From assembly GCA_947489195.1 (NCBI GenBank), contig CANLCT010000027.1:1-57595 (forward strand): DNA of 57,595 bases, given 5' to 3'. Below, piece by piece: positions 13,963 through 23,296 of this stretch. Numbering within the stretch: the stretch's first letter is position 1; each line of letters opens with the position of its first letter. The translations under genes and the position numbers were made by a program. The notes below the pieces were generated by a model. The model was not told where the DNA came from and made no database searches. It worked only from the letters and a program-made list of their open reading frames with translations. The stretch comes from an uncultured Aquimarina sp. (lineage in GTDB: Bacteria; Bacteroidota; Bacteroidia; Flavobacteriales; Flavobacteriaceae).

Positions 13963-15282
13963 TTAAGGTTTAAGCCACTGTTTACTTGCTTTTATATTAG
14001 TGTTTTTTTTTATGTTCTTTAGTTCATCGTTCCAATCTTTAAGGATAGACTTTTCAAATTTTACATTAATAGGAAGAAATAGAAAATTAATTTTTTGTAA
14101 AACACCTTTTATATTATTTGTTTCATTTTTTATATCATTCTTAAATAATGGAATTTCTATGTCAATAGTTTTTTTTCTTTGAAATACTTTTGCTTTTAAT
14201 ACGCCTGTAGTTGAAAAACCGTTAAAAGTATCAATTGTATTTTTAAGAGAATTATAAGCTTTAGTTACAATAGATAAATCTTCATTAACTAATTCAATAG
14301 TTAATTTTACTTGTTTATTTTCAAAACTCAAAGATGTTGAATAGCTTGTGTGATTTTTTATTAAATCTGTTATTAATTGTATGTCATATTTAGTACCATT
14401 TATATCATTATCAGTTAATAATTTTATTCCCAAATGAATATTATTTTTTTGAATATTATTTATAAGGGTATTTATTGTTGTTAACTTACCTTGAGATAAA
14501 GTACCTCCAAGAGAAACATATAGAGTATGTAAATTAGAAGGAGAATGTAGTTCAAAATGAGATATTGCATCAATTGCAGATTCTACAATGGCTATATAAT
14601 GTATGTTTTTGGGTAGTTGAGAAATCCATAAATGAGAATCATTACCTAAATTAGAATTGAATTCTTTATTTCTTATTTCGTATCCAGATATTTTAAATGT
14701 CTCTGGATCAAATTTAGGAAAGGCTACATTAGGTATTTTACTTCCACTATTAGTAATTTTTATAGAATTAAATATTCTGTTTTTAAAAATTGGATGATCC
14801 AAAGTCGTTAACGAAATATTTCTGTTTTTTAATAGAAATGCTTTTTTAACAAAAGGGCCAATATTCAATTCTTTTGAAAGCTCTTTAATAGATGTATTTT
14901 TCGGTTTGTGTGTTACTTTAACACTTGGTCTTTCAGGTACATTATTAATTGGCAAATTCAAATAATTATTGACTTTTTGAAATACTAAAAAAATATCCTT
15001 TTTAGTAGGATTTTGATTTATAGCTAAATTTCCATGTATTCTATTAAGTAAAAATTGAAATGTATTTCCTTTATCTCCATCTTCATCTCTATTAAAATAC
15101 CATTGCGGCGAAGCTGTTCTATTAATAGTAATTACACTATCATTATCATTTTTAAGAGTAATCCAAGTAACAGAGGTTTTCTTTTTTAATTCTTCAGTAT
15201 ATCCAAAAGAATATGCTATTTGATATAAATCTATTTGAGTATTAATATAATTTGTATCTAACGATTCTGTAAATTTTTTCAT
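13963..15282 (-). CDS. Toprim-domain primase-like protein
   Basis: A 439-residue protein of the toprim type found on Bacteroidota mobile elements, probably priming DNA synthesis during transfer or replication. The N-terminal third (YQIAYSFGYTEEL..., SPQWYFNRDEDGDKGNTFQFLL) fits the DUF3991-like region that precedes such toprim domains. The toprim core shows IAIVESAIDAISHF with the catalytic Glu (about residue 233), YVSLGGTLSQGKL, and LLTDNDINGTKYD with the DxD acidic pair (about 291-295). The C-terminal 120 residues are unique. A terminator hairpin stands just upstream, so it is transcribed separately from the DUF3945-like gene. Confidence 0.8.
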   Translation of the reverse strand: MKKFTESLDTNYINTQIDLYQIAYSFGYTEELKKKTSVTWITLKNDNDSVITINRTASPQWYFNRDEDGDKGNTFQFLLNRIHGNLAINQNPTKKDIFLVFQKVNNYLNLPINNVPERPSVKVTHKPKNTSIKELSKELNIGPFVKKAFLLKNRNISLTTLDHPIFKNRIFNSIKITNSGSKIPNVAFPKFDPETFKISGYEIRNKEFNSNLGNDSHLWISQLPKNIHYIAIVESAIDAISHFELHSPSNLHTLYVSLGGTLSQGKLTTINTLINNIQKNNIHLGIKLLTDNDINGTKYDIQLITDLIKNHTSYSTSLSFENKQVKLTIELVNEDLSIVTKAYNSLKNTIDTFNGFSTTGVLKAKVFQRKKTIDIEIPLFKNDIKNETNNIKGVLQKINFLFLPINVKFEKSILKDWNDELKNIKKNTNIKASKQWLKP

Positions 15283-15296
15283 TCTTAAAAGCTTTT

Positions 15297-15323
15297 AAAA
15301 AGGGAGTAAAATTACTCCCTTTA
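15297..15323 (-). terminator. Terminator before the toprim gene
   Basis: AGGGAGTAA-TTTT-ACTCCCT flanked by T and A runs. It ends the 15462-16403/15333-15443 transcript on the minus strand and works in both orientations by symmetry. Confidence 0.85.
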
Positions 15324-15332
15324 TAGTATCAT

Positions 15333-15443
15333 TTAATGTTTAAGGGCATAAGCAGCACCTTTTGCTAGTTTTTTAAAAGCATCACTTTTAAAAAAACTAA
15401 TAATCTTAGAAAAGACATTTATTGGTTTTTTTTCAGAATTCAT
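15333..15443 (-). CDS. 36-residue basic amphipathic peptide
   Basis: A short frame starting MNSEKKPINVFSKII and ending AYALKH-stop. It starts 18 bp after the DUF3945-like gene and stops just before a strong terminator, so it is the last gene of that transcript. The peptide is a likely amphipathic helix with a net positive charge (FSKIISFFKSDAFKKLAKGA). It resembles small membrane-active peptides in composition, but no homologue is recognised. It could instead be a small regulator or partner of the upstream protein. Confidence 0.5.
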   Translation of the reverse strand: MNSEKKPINVFSKIISFFKSDAFKKLAKGAAYALKH

Positions 15444-15461
15444 GATTGATTTTTTTTATAA

Positions 15462-16403
15462 TTAAACTCTTACCCCTTTAGATCGCTTTTTTTTTTCGGG
15501 ATCTGTTTGATTATTATCAATCTTGACATTTTTTTTAGCTTTTACTTCTTCACTTTGAGTTTGAATTTCGCGAACTGTTTTGCCAGTTGATTTAACAATA
15601 TTTCCTTTTGTTATATAAGAAACAGTATCAATCTTAACTTCTTTACCAGTTTTCGAGTAAGCAGTTCCTCCTTGTAAAAGAGTATTAATTTCTTGATCTG
15701 TAAAATTGTTTTTTAGATCGCTTTTTATCTTTTCAATAGAAATTGGAATTACTCTATTTAATTCGTTATCAAATCCAATAAATTTAGGTTTCAACTCAGC
15801 ATCAAATTTAGTGGCAATTTCTTTGACTCCTAAATGACCATTTTTAATAATTTGGTCTTTCATTTCTTGAGTAAATTGTAAACCTATTTGTTCTCCTGTA
15901 TAACTGTTTTTAAAACTCTCTAATGTATATCCTACAACTTGTTTTAACCGTTTACTTCCATTTTCATCTTTAATGATTTTTAGACGAACAGGGTAATTTT
16001 TAAGCTCATTAATTCCGTTTTCATTCGGAGTTAATACTTGTGCGTTAATCACTTTAGACATACATGAATTCTTACTACACATATCATAGATATTGTCTTT
16101 AAAATCATTATATGTGATTCCATAATTATCATTGAGTTGTTTAATATTAGTAACTTCTCTAATATCATGCCTTTGTCCAGGCCTCATAACTCTTAATTGA
16201 TCAGAAATTGGAATAATTTTACTAGCATTTTTATCATTGTCAATGCTATTATTTACTACAATTTTTTTGTTTTCAAAATCTACATTTTGAACTTGTCCTT
16301 TGATAAAAGAACCATTTTTCATTTTAAAAGAAACGTATGTTTCTTCTTTAAGATGCTCTTTAAAATAAGCTTCATTACTTTTGGATAAACTAGTATCACT
16401 CAT
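15462..16403 (-). CDS. DUF3945/DUF4099-like mobile-element protein
   Basis: A 313-residue soluble protein. The part from about residue 150 matches what I recall of DUF3945 proteins of Bacteroidota conjugative elements: GLQFTQEMKDQIIKNGHLG, then KFIGFDNELNRVIPI, then LLQGGTAYSKTG. The N-terminal section carries a small beta domain (VSFKMKNGSFIKGQVQNVD). The tail is very basic (KKKRSKGVRV), suggesting nucleic-acid binding. The molecular role is unknown. A CCTTAATACC box lies 8 nt before the start, and a 21-codon upstream frame ends next to that box. Confidence 0.75.
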   Translation of the reverse strand: MSDTSLSKSNEAYFKEHLKEETYVSFKMKNGSFIKGQVQNVDFENKKIVVNNSIDNDKNASKIIPISDQLRVMRPGQRHDIREVTNIKQLNDNYGITYNDFKDNIYDMCSKNSCMSKVINAQVLTPNENGINELKNYPVRLKIIKDENGSKRLKQVVGYTLESFKNSYTGEQIGLQFTQEMKDQIIKNGHLGVKEIATKFDAELKPKFIGFDNELNRVIPISIEKIKSDLKNNFTDQEINTLLQGGTAYSKTGKEVKIDTVSYITKGNIVKSTGKTVREIQTQSEEVKAKKNVKIDNNQTDPEKKKRSKGVRV

Positions 16404-16411
16404 AATTATTA

Positions 16412-16421
16412 GGTATTAAGG
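16412..16421 (-). promoter_or_regulatory. CCTTAATACC box before the DUF3945-like gene
   Basis: CCTTAATACC on the minus strand, 8 nt before the ATG at 16403 and one base after the stop of the 21-codon frame 16423-16488. Confidence 0.6.
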
Positions 16422-16422
16422 A

Positions 16423-16488
16423 TTAATATTTAATTTTTAACGTTGTAAATATTTCGGTATATTTGCAACATCTTTTATGATTATTCAT
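16423..16488 (-). CDS. Possible 21-residue leader peptide
   Basis: A frame encoding MNNHKRCCKYTEIFTTLKIKY, with its own CCTTAATACC box 5 nt upstream (16494-16503) and the box of the next gene starting one base after its stop. An imperfect 11-bp hairpin (GTTGTAAATAT / ATATTTGCAAC, 16442-16469) lies within it. The arrangement suggests a leader peptide or a translationally coupled small protein upstream of the DUF3945-like gene. The evidence is positional only. Confidence 0.35.
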   Translation of the reverse strand: MNNHKRCCKYTEIFTTLKIKY

Positions 16489-16493
16489 AACAA

Positions 16494-16503
16494 GGTATTA
16501 AGG
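16494..16503 (-). promoter_or_regulatory. CCTTAATACC box before the 21-codon frame
   Basis: CCTTAATACC on the minus strand, 5 nt before ATG. It is preceded by a hairpin ATAAAAGGA-CCTC-TCCTTTTAT (about 16506-16528) that lies after the gene 16568-17812 and may stop its transcript. Confidence 0.5.
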
Positions 16504-16567
16504 AGAATAAAAGGAGAGGTCCTTTTATTCAAAATAAAATAAAGGGGAGGGTCGGATCTCCCTTTTT

Positions 16568-17812
16568 TTATACTGCAATTTTAAATTCTTTTGTATTTTC
16601 TTTTTCATTGGAGTTATTTAATTGATCTAACCAAGAATTTTCTTTAGGCTTTAAAATTTCTATATTCATATTATATTTAGGTTTAACAAAAAACTTTAAA
16701 TAGCTCCAAATAAATACTTTTAAAGGATATATACTAATTGGAAAACGAACGATAATTTCATTATCATTTGTAGAATTATTCAGAACTATTAATGAGTTAT
16801 TTTGAAGTAACGATTGATTATTTATAGAATTAAATTTCAAAAACTCCTTTTTAAATTGTTGGTTATAATTCTGAATGTTTTTATTAAATTTTGAAAACAT
16901 ATTAATTTCTGAATATTCAAAAGTTGCATGTATATGGTTATTTCTAATTTCTGGTTTGATATTCGTCAAGTTTGAAAATAATATTAAATCGTTAATATAA
17001 CCTTTGGCATTTTTTGTAAAACAAAATGTGATATTTTTCACTTTTGTTGTTTTTTGAATATTTAAAAGTAATTGTGTGTTAAGATAACTTATGGTATTAA
17101 TTGCTAAATAAATGGCATCTTCAATTTTAAATTTTAAGTAAAAAGAAAGTGCTTCATTAGGTGTATTAAAAACGAATATATGATTGCATTTTTGTGGAAT
17201 ATTTGAAAACCAAATACTTCCAGAAGTATCTGAATAAGGCAAAGTAACCATTGTATCATTATTAGAAGCTAACATTCCAACACAATGGTTACTTTGATTT
17301 ACAACAGGAAACAAAAAGGTGTTAGCTGCTGGTATTACTTTATTTTTGAATAAAGTATTCTCAATAACTTGTTTACTGAAAATTGTATCGGATAATTCAG
17401 TATTAAAAGTTAAAGAATTTAAATACTCTGAATCTTTATTTAGAAACAAAGTATAAAATAAATTAAAATTTGGTTTTATAGGTTGTAATTCTATAGTATG
17501 CTTTAAATTTTCTTTCCCTCCAATTTTAGTTATATACTTCTCTATTATTGCATTTACTTTATTGCATTCAGATGTACTGTTACTAATATTTGAAATATGA
17601 AAAAGTAATAAATCTATTGCACCACCTTTTAATTTAGGAGTATTAGAAAAGAAAAATACGTACTTATTATTTTCATTAATAACTACAATATTTTTTTCCC
17701 TAAAAGTATATAAGAGGTAAAAAGGATTATTAATTTTTTGAGTATATCCTAAATAATCTAGCAGGTCTAAAAAATCTACTTCTGCTGAAAAAATATCCCA
17801 AGATAAAATCAT
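16568..17812 (-). CDS. Degenerate toprim-like paralogue
   Basis: A 414-residue protein with the same architecture as the toprim protein at 13963-15282. DLLDYLGYTQK matches QIAYSFGYTEE, KGGAIDLLLFHI matches KGNTFQFLLNRI, and HIFVFNTPNEALSFYLKF matches YIAIVESAIDAISHFEL. In the toprim core the catalytic Glu and the DxD pair are gone (FNTPNEA, FCFTKNAKG), so catalysis is unlikely. It probably has a structural or regulatory role, perhaps as a partner of the active toprim protein. The relation is inferred from motif order, not an alignment. Confidence 0.65.
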   Translation of the reverse strand: MILSWDIFSAEVDFLDLLDYLGYTQKINNPFYLLYTFREKNIVVINENNKYVFFFSNTPKLKGGAIDLLLFHISNISNSTSECNKVNAIIEKYITKIGGKENLKHTIELQPIKPNFNLFYTLFLNKDSEYLNSLTFNTELSDTIFSKQVIENTLFKNKVIPAANTFLFPVVNQSNHCVGMLASNNDTMVTLPYSDTSGSIWFSNIPQKCNHIFVFNTPNEALSFYLKFKIEDAIYLAINTISYLNTQLLLNIQKTTKVKNITFCFTKNAKGYINDLILFSNLTNIKPEIRNNHIHATFEYSEINMFSKFNKNIQNYNQQFKKEFLKFNSINNQSLLQNNSLIVLNNSTNDNEIIVRFPISIYPLKVFIWSYLKFFVKPKYNMNIEILKPKENSWLDQLNNSNEKENTKEFKIAV

Positions 17813-17892
17813 AATTTTTTGTTTTCGTTTGCAAAAATTTACTAATATTGTAAATAATTATGAAGCAAATATAAAAAATAATTCTCTTAACA

Positions 17893-18684
17893 ATGAAAAA
17901 ATATCAAAAAATATTAGCCGAAAAGAAAAATATAATATACAGCTCATTTATTGTCGTTATTGTTTTTTCTTTTTTCTGGAATCATATCATTAATTCTGAT
18001 AAAAATAGATTGGCAATTCGAGAATCAATGAAAATGATGAATATGGATTTAAAAGAAGTGATAAGTTCGAATACTTCAAACATTGATTTTGCGGAATTTG
18101 AGGAAGATTCTTTTAATCCTACAGTTATTAAAAAAATTGAACATAAACTAAGCAGATTTTTATATGGTATCCAAAACTACCATGATTTAAAAATTATCAA
18201 ACCATATTTAAAATTAAGACCTGGTGTATTAAATAGAATTCCTAGTATGACACCGTTATTTAAAAATGAGTATAAAGTTTCTTCTCCTTACGGAAATAGA
18301 TTTCATCCAAAATTAAAAAGAATTAAAAAACATAAAGGTTACGATTTAGCAGCACCTTTAAACAGTAAAGTATATGCTACTGCTGATGGAATTGTAATTA
18401 GAGTTCAAAAATTAAAAACAGGATATGGTAAAAATATTCTAATTAAAAATAGTTATGGCTTTCAAACATTATATGGCCATTTAAATAGAATAAAAGTAGA
18501 AAAAGGGGAAATTATAAAACAAGGAGATATAATTGGATTAGTAGGTAGTACTGGTATGAGTACAGGACCTCATTTACATTATGAAATTTTAAAAAACAAT
18601 AAAGCAGTTAACCCATATGAATCTTTCAGTCTTAAATATCAAATTTTAAAACAAATTTCTAAACAAAAAAACAATGAAAAATGA
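17893..18684 (+). CDS. Membrane-anchored M23 peptidase
   Basis: A 263-residue protein with one N-terminal membrane helix (about residues 14-29) and a C-terminal M23 (LytM-type) zinc endopeptidase domain. The metal and catalytic motifs are complete: HKGYD (from about residue 147), LYGHL, and GPHLHYE (about 224-230). It should cut peptide cross-links in peptidoglycan in the periplasm, locally opening the wall for the conjugation channel. It starts the plus-strand operon 17893-23716 that includes the coupling protein. Its end overlaps the next gene by 11 bp. Confidence 0.88.
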   Translation: MKKYQKILAEKKNIIYSSFIVVIVFSFFWNHIINSDKNRLAIRESMKMMNMDLKEVISSNTSNIDFAEFEEDSFNPTVIKKIEHKLSRFLYGIQNYHDLKIIKPYLKLRPGVLNRIPSMTPLFKNEYKVSSPYGNRFHPKLKRIKKHKGYDLAAPLNSKVYATADGIVIRVQKLKTGYGKNILIKNSYGFQTLYGHLNRIKVEKGEIIKQGDIIGLVGSTGMSTGPHLHYEILKNNKAVNPYESFSLKYQILKQISKQKNNEK

Positions 18685-19246
18685 ACTAAAAAAATTTATT
18701 CAATGTCCAAAATGTAACAAGGGCTATGTAACTCATGTTGGAGATCATTATTACTGTTCTTCATCAAATGATGTTTGTAATTTTATGATACCATCCAATT
18801 TATATGATGCTAAAATTACAAAGTCATTGATGGTATCATTAATTAACAAAGGGTTTTTGGAACCTATGTTTATAGGTCTTAAAGTTTTTAAAAATAAACC
18901 CGAAGTAAACGGATTTATAACTCTTTCGAAGGAAGCTAATTTAGAATTTAAATTCCCTAACAATTTTCCAATTTCAAAATGTCCAAAATGCAAAAAGGAA
19001 AATGTATATCAAAAATATAGTGAGAATAAGGAAAGTATCTATTACGGATGTAAGAATTATAAAAGTTGTGGATTTTACTTACCATTTATGTATAGAAATA
19101 AACCCTTATGGATAAAAGACATAATTAAATTATGTGAATTTAAGAGAATATCAAAACAGTATTTATCTAAAGAAGAAAAAAAATACACTTTAGACATTTT
19201 TTTAAACCCTCATGATTTTAAAATAAAAACGTCTATGGATAAATAA
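18674..19246 (+). CDS. Zinc-ribbon protein (topoisomerase-type fingers)
   Basis: A 190-residue protein with two four-cysteine fingers. The first is CPKC-x(16-20)-C...C near residues 10-35 and the second is CPKCKKENVY...CKNYKSCGFYLPF near residues 100-140. Spacing and the final C-x-F pattern resemble the C-terminal fingers of type IA topoisomerases, which bind single-stranded DNA. No topoisomerase catalytic domain is present. It overlaps the M23 gene by 11 bp. Single-strand DNA binding during transfer is a reasonable guess. Confidence 0.75.
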   Translation: MKNELKKFIQCPKCNKGYVTHVGDHYYCSSSNDVCNFMIPSNLYDAKITKSLMVSLINKGFLEPMFIGLKVFKNKPEVNGFITLSKEANLEFKFPNNFPISKCPKCKKENVYQKYSENKESIYYGCKNYKSCGFYLPFMYRNKPLWIKDIIKLCEFKRISKQYLSKEEKKYTLDIFLNPHDFKIKTSMDK

Positions 19247-19289
19247 CATTTTCTAATAAAAAGTCAATCATAAACTAAATAATATTTTT

Positions 19290-20645
19290 ATGAAAAATAC
19301 TATAGAGAGATATGCATTTAATGAAATTTACAATTCGGACTATGAAAAAGAAATTAAAAATTTAAATAATAGTTTAGATAATAATAGAGAAACTTATTAT
19401 AAATATTCAGACAAATACATTGATATTTTAAATAAAAAAGCTGTTATCCTTGAAGAAATTTCTGAATTAGGTACTATTAAATACAAATACGTAAAAGATA
19501 AAAATGATTTAATTATTGATCTTAAACGTTTAAAAGAAATTAGTTCTTTTAATAATTATCAGTTCAAAAAATTTAAGAAAAGTCATATAAAAAATCTTAG
19601 TGTTAAAACCATAGATTTTTTATATCAACATAATATCTCATTTTTAAAATTAGTATTTAATAGTATGGCTATTTACCATGTAAATGGCAAAAAACTTCAA
19701 AAGTTTGAAAAAATTATTGATCAAAAAATAATTCCAAAACTATTCAATATAGATAGTAAGATTAATAAAACTGAACAAAAATTAGAAGATCTCATTGTTC
19801 TTGAAAAATTAGTTGAAAAAGAAAAAAATTTAATCAAGGTTAACATTAAAGAGGTTAATCAAAAAATAGAAGGATTGAAAAACTTAATAGAAACAAATAA
19901 AATGGATAATTTAAACATGTATCAAGATATTGGTAAAATTATAATGAAGGATATTCGAACTTACAATTATTCTCATGTAAGCGCTATAGAAGAAAGTTTT
20001 AAAGAAGGAAAAATTTCTATTGATGAGATGGAAATTTACATAAAAGAATATAGCAAAGAATTACAAGATAGGTATGCTTACGAAACTCTTGGGGATAATT
20101 TTAGTTCCAAAAAAATTATTAGAGATGAAATGAAAAATTTAAAAACTTTATTAAAAAAAACTATTGAAATTCATATTTCTAATTCTAATAATAAACATCT
20201 GTTATCACAAATAGATTCAATTTCTAAGATTGATGGATTCAATTTAATATCAAAAAAAAATCCAGAATTACCTATTTTTAAAATTGACTCAGAATTATAC
20301 AACTTTATAAGTCATGAACTTAAAAATTTTAATCATGGTTATCAAGTTTTACCTAATAATACCATAGGAATACCCATTGAAAATAATGTGTTTTATTACC
20401 AGGATATTAAAAGTTCTAAAGAACTTCTCAATAATTTTAAAAAAGAAGTAATTAAAATAGCTTCCGAATTTCATTTAAATAATGAGTATAAAGGAAAAAT
20501 TAATAATATTTCTTATGCTGGTATTCATGGACCACTTGTAAAAGAACTAGAAAAAAAACATGGTATAAAATTGAATAAAGAACTCATTGAAAAGGTTCAT
20601 AAAGCAGTGAAAAATAATAATAAAGTAAAGCTTAAAATTTCTTAA
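19290..20645 (+). CDS. Large coiled-coil protein of unknown function
   Basis: A 451-residue protein, strongly helical and rich in Lys, Glu, Asn and Ile, with long predicted coiled-coil stretches at about residues 15-70 and 150-210. The C-terminal 100 residues are more compact (NTIGIPIENNVFYYQDI... ISYAGIHGPLVKELEKKHG). There is no signal peptide or membrane segment. It lies between the zinc-ribbon gene and the coupling protein gene on the same strand, so it probably has a transfer-related role, but the family is not recognised. Confidence 0.65.
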   Translation: MKNTIERYAFNEIYNSDYEKEIKNLNNSLDNNRETYYKYSDKYIDILNKKAVILEEISELGTIKYKYVKDKNDLIIDLKRLKEISSFNNYQFKKFKKSHIKNLSVKTIDFLYQHNISFLKLVFNSMAIYHVNGKKLQKFEKIIDQKIIPKLFNIDSKINKTEQKLEDLIVLEKLVEKEKNLIKVNIKEVNQKIEGLKNLIETNKMDNLNMYQDIGKIIMKDIRTYNYSHVSAIEESFKEGKISIDEMEIYIKEYSKELQDRYAYETLGDNFSSKKIIRDEMKNLKTLLKKTIEIHISNSNNKHLLSQIDSISKIDGFNLISKKNPELPIFKIDSELYNFISHELKNFNHGYQVLPNNTIGIPIENNVFYYQDIKSSKELLNNFKKEVIKIASEFHLNNEYKGKINNISYAGIHGPLVKELEKKHGIKLNKELIEKVHKAVKNNNKVKLKIS

Positions 20646-20687
20646 AAAAGCAAAAGTATATTTCCGACCAGTATACTCTATAATCAT

Positions 20688-20697
20688 CCTTAATACC
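20688..20697 (+). promoter_or_regulatory. CCTTAATACC box before the coupling protein
   Basis: CCTTAATACC lies 7 nt before the ATG at 20705, the same distance as before rep and the VirB5-like gene. Confidence 0.65.
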
Positions 20698-20704
20698 TAA
20701 AAAT

Positions 20705-23296
20705 ATGTCACCAGAAGAATCTAGAAAGAACTCTTTCTCTGTTTTTATCATTAGTACTTTTCTTTTACTTATTTCAATTTATTATTACTACTATCCTTTT
20801 TTTATTTTATTGAAATTACGTTCAGAATTAACCCATTCGATATTTTTATATATAAAAGAAATTGAATTATTTCCTGAATTCTATTTTTTTATATCTTTTA
20901 TTTCAATAGCATATGTTATCGCAGCAATTATGTATTTCCCCAAAAGGAATGTGGATGCAACTTATAAACAAGCTGCATATACATTATGTATTTCTATATT
21001 ATTATTAATTATCTCTGGATACTGTCAAATAAAAGAAATTTTTATCTACAGTATTATATCTCTTATTTGTTATTTAATTGGCCTATATCTCATTGTTACA
21101 GGCACTTTTGAATATCGTAAAGTTATTCCCAATTTCAAAAAAGAAATTGAAGATCCACACAACGATGAAGCCGAAACATTTTTACAGATTGAACAAAAAA
21201 TTGAAAATGAATACTCGGTAAATATTCCAACAAAATATAGGTATGATGGAGAAGAAAAAAAGGGATGGTTAAACTTAATTAATCTATTTCGTGGGTTAAT
21301 GGTAATTGGTACTCCAGGTTCCGGTAAATCCTTTGCAATAATTGAAGAAATAATGTTTCAACTATTAGCTAAGTTTTTTACAATGGTTGTTTATGACTTT
21401 AAATTTTCAACATTGACTAAAATCGTTTACAATTATTTAGAAATATTAAAAGAAAAATATAAGGATGATCCAAAAAAATTAGCAAGAATACCCAAATTTT
21501 ACATTTTAAATTTTGATGATATAGCCTATACAAATAGAGCAAACCCAATTGATCCGTATTTAATGGTCAAACAATCAGATGCTACAAATGCTGCAACTAC
21601 AATAATGCTTAATCTAAATAAGGACTGGATAAAACAGAAGAATTTTTTCGCTAAAAGTGCTATTAGTTATGTTTCTGGAATGAATTGGTATATGAAATTA
21701 ATGTCAGAAAAATATGGAAAAAACATCTGTACTTTGCCTCATGTAATTATGTTGTCTACTGTTAATTTAGATATTTTACTAGACATTTTAATGGACAGCA
21801 TGGAAGTTCGTCAATTATTAATTCCTTTTAAAGAAGCTTTAGAAAGAGAAGCGCAAGAACAATTAGCTGGACAAACAGCAAGTGCACAAATATCATTATC
21901 ACAAATTGCAACAAAAGAAATTTTTTATGTTATGAGTGAGAGTGATTTTACACTTGATATCAATAATCCTAACAGACCGAAAGTTGTTTGTATTGGGAAT
22001 AACCCAAATAGAAAAGAGATATATGCAGCACCAATAGGTTTATATTTGTCTAAAATTCTACAAGTTATTAATCAGCCTAATAAACTACCTGTTGGAGTTG
22101 TTATTGATGAATTACCAACTACTTTTATAAATGGTTTGGATGAATATATATCTACAGCTCGAAGTAATCTAGGTGCAACTATTTTAGGAATTCAATCTAT
22201 TAGCCAAATGATAAAAGATTATGGCAAAGAGGTATCAGATGTTATATATGATATATGTGCGAATATTGTTTCAGGATCTGCAAAAGGTGTTACTGCTGAT
22301 TATGTAAGTAAAATATTTGGAAAAAATAAACAAAAAAAACAATCTCATAATGTTAGTAAAAATGATACATCAACTAACATAAGCACACAACTAGGAGATT
22401 TATTACCAATATCAAAATTAGCAGCATTATCTCAAGGAACATTTACAGGAGTTGTTGCGGATACTTTTGATCAACGCATAAAACAAAAATTATTTCATGC
22501 AGAAATAGTAGCTGATATTGAATTAAAAAAAAATCAAAATAAGAGAAAACTTCCTATCATAAGAGATTTTAAATATAAAAATTATGATAACGATGTTGCT
22601 AATAAATTTGAAGAATTTAAAGCTCTAAATTATTTTAAACTAATTATTGATATTGATTTTGAATGTAGTAATTATATACAATTTTATAATAAAGTATTAC
22701 CAGAATACGCTTCCAAAGTATATTTAAATAAAAAGGATCAAGAGGCTTTTATAGAAAATAGTAAATGGATCAAAATATTTGATAGAATTAATACAATAGA
22801 AGGATATATTATGGAATCCAAATTAGAATATAATACTATTAATTATAATTCTATTGCTAAGAAGATAGAAAAATTTCTTTACCAAGAAATAGAAATAAAA
22901 TTCATAGAATTAGAAAAGCAAGTAATATTAGATGAGAATTATATTCGTATAATTAAAGATGTTGATACTCTAGTAAAGGAAGAATATTTCAGAATAAAAG
23001 GGGAATATCCTGAATTTAGTATTTTTGATGAAAATAAATTATCAGATGAATTAAAGGAGGTAATTACTGAAATTACTCCAGAACAAGAAATATTAAATTC
23101 CTTAAATGAAAAAATTAAAAAAAGAACTAGTTTTTCTGATAGGTTATCAAAAATAAATACAGAAGATCCTGGTAATTCTGATAGTAAAAATAAAAGTGTA
23201 GAAGAACAAATTTTTTCTTCTAATAGAATAGAGAACCCAAATGTTCTTCAAGATACAGAACATATTTCTGAAGAAGAACTAAACCAAGAATATTAA
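20705..23296 (+). CDS. mobC: Type IV coupling protein (VirD4/TraG-type, MobC)
   Basis: An 863-residue ATPase that should dock the relaxosome to the conjugation channel. The N-terminal 140 residues contain about four membrane helices (YWP-like region of Bacteroidota coupling proteins). Walker A is GTPGSGKS (about residues 201-208), and Walker B is VGVVIDELPTTF (about 462-473). A conserved helical segment follows with the LGATILGIQSISQM motif typical of VirD4 proteins. The C-terminal 230 residues are acidic and poorly conserved, probably for substrate contact. It abuts the HTH gene directly (stop at 23296, start at 23297). Confidence 0.92.
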   Translation: MSPEESRKNSFSVFIISTFLLLISIYYYYYPFFILLKLRSELTHSIFLYIKEIELFPEFYFFISFISIAYVIAAIMYFPKRNVDATYKQAAYTLCISILLLIISGYCQIKEIFIYSIISLICYLIGLYLIVTGTFEYRKVIPNFKKEIEDPHNDEAETFLQIEQKIENEYSVNIPTKYRYDGEEKKGWLNLINLFRGLMVIGTPGSGKSFAIIEEIMFQLLAKFFTMVVYDFKFSTLTKIVYNYLEILKEKYKDDPKKLARIPKFYILNFDDIAYTNRANPIDPYLMVKQSDATNAATTIMLNLNKDWIKQKNFFAKSAISYVSGMNWYMKLMSEKYGKNICTLPHVIMLSTVNLDILLDILMDSMEVRQLLIPFKEALEREAQEQLAGQTASAQISLSQIATKEIFYVMSESDFTLDINNPNRPKVVCIGNNPNRKEIYAAPIGLYLSKILQVINQPNKLPVGVVIDELPTTFINGLDEYISTARSNLGATILGIQSISQMIKDYGKEVSDVIYDICANIVSGSAKGVTADYVSKIFGKNKQKKQSHNVSKNDTSTNISTQLGDLLPISKLAALSQGTFTGVVADTFDQRIKQKLFHAEIVADIELKKNQNKRKLPIIRDFKYKNYDNDVANKFEEFKALNYFKLIIDIDFECSNYIQFYNKVLPEYASKVYLNKKDQEAFIENSKWIKIFDRINTIEGYIMESKLEYNTINYNSIAKKIEKFLYQEIEIKFIELEKQVILDENYIRIIKDVDTLVKEEYFRIKGEYPEFSIFDENKLSDELKEVITEITPEQEILNSLNEKIKKRTSFSDRLSKINTEDPGNSDSKNKSVEEQIFSSNRIENPNVLQDTEHISEEELNQEY

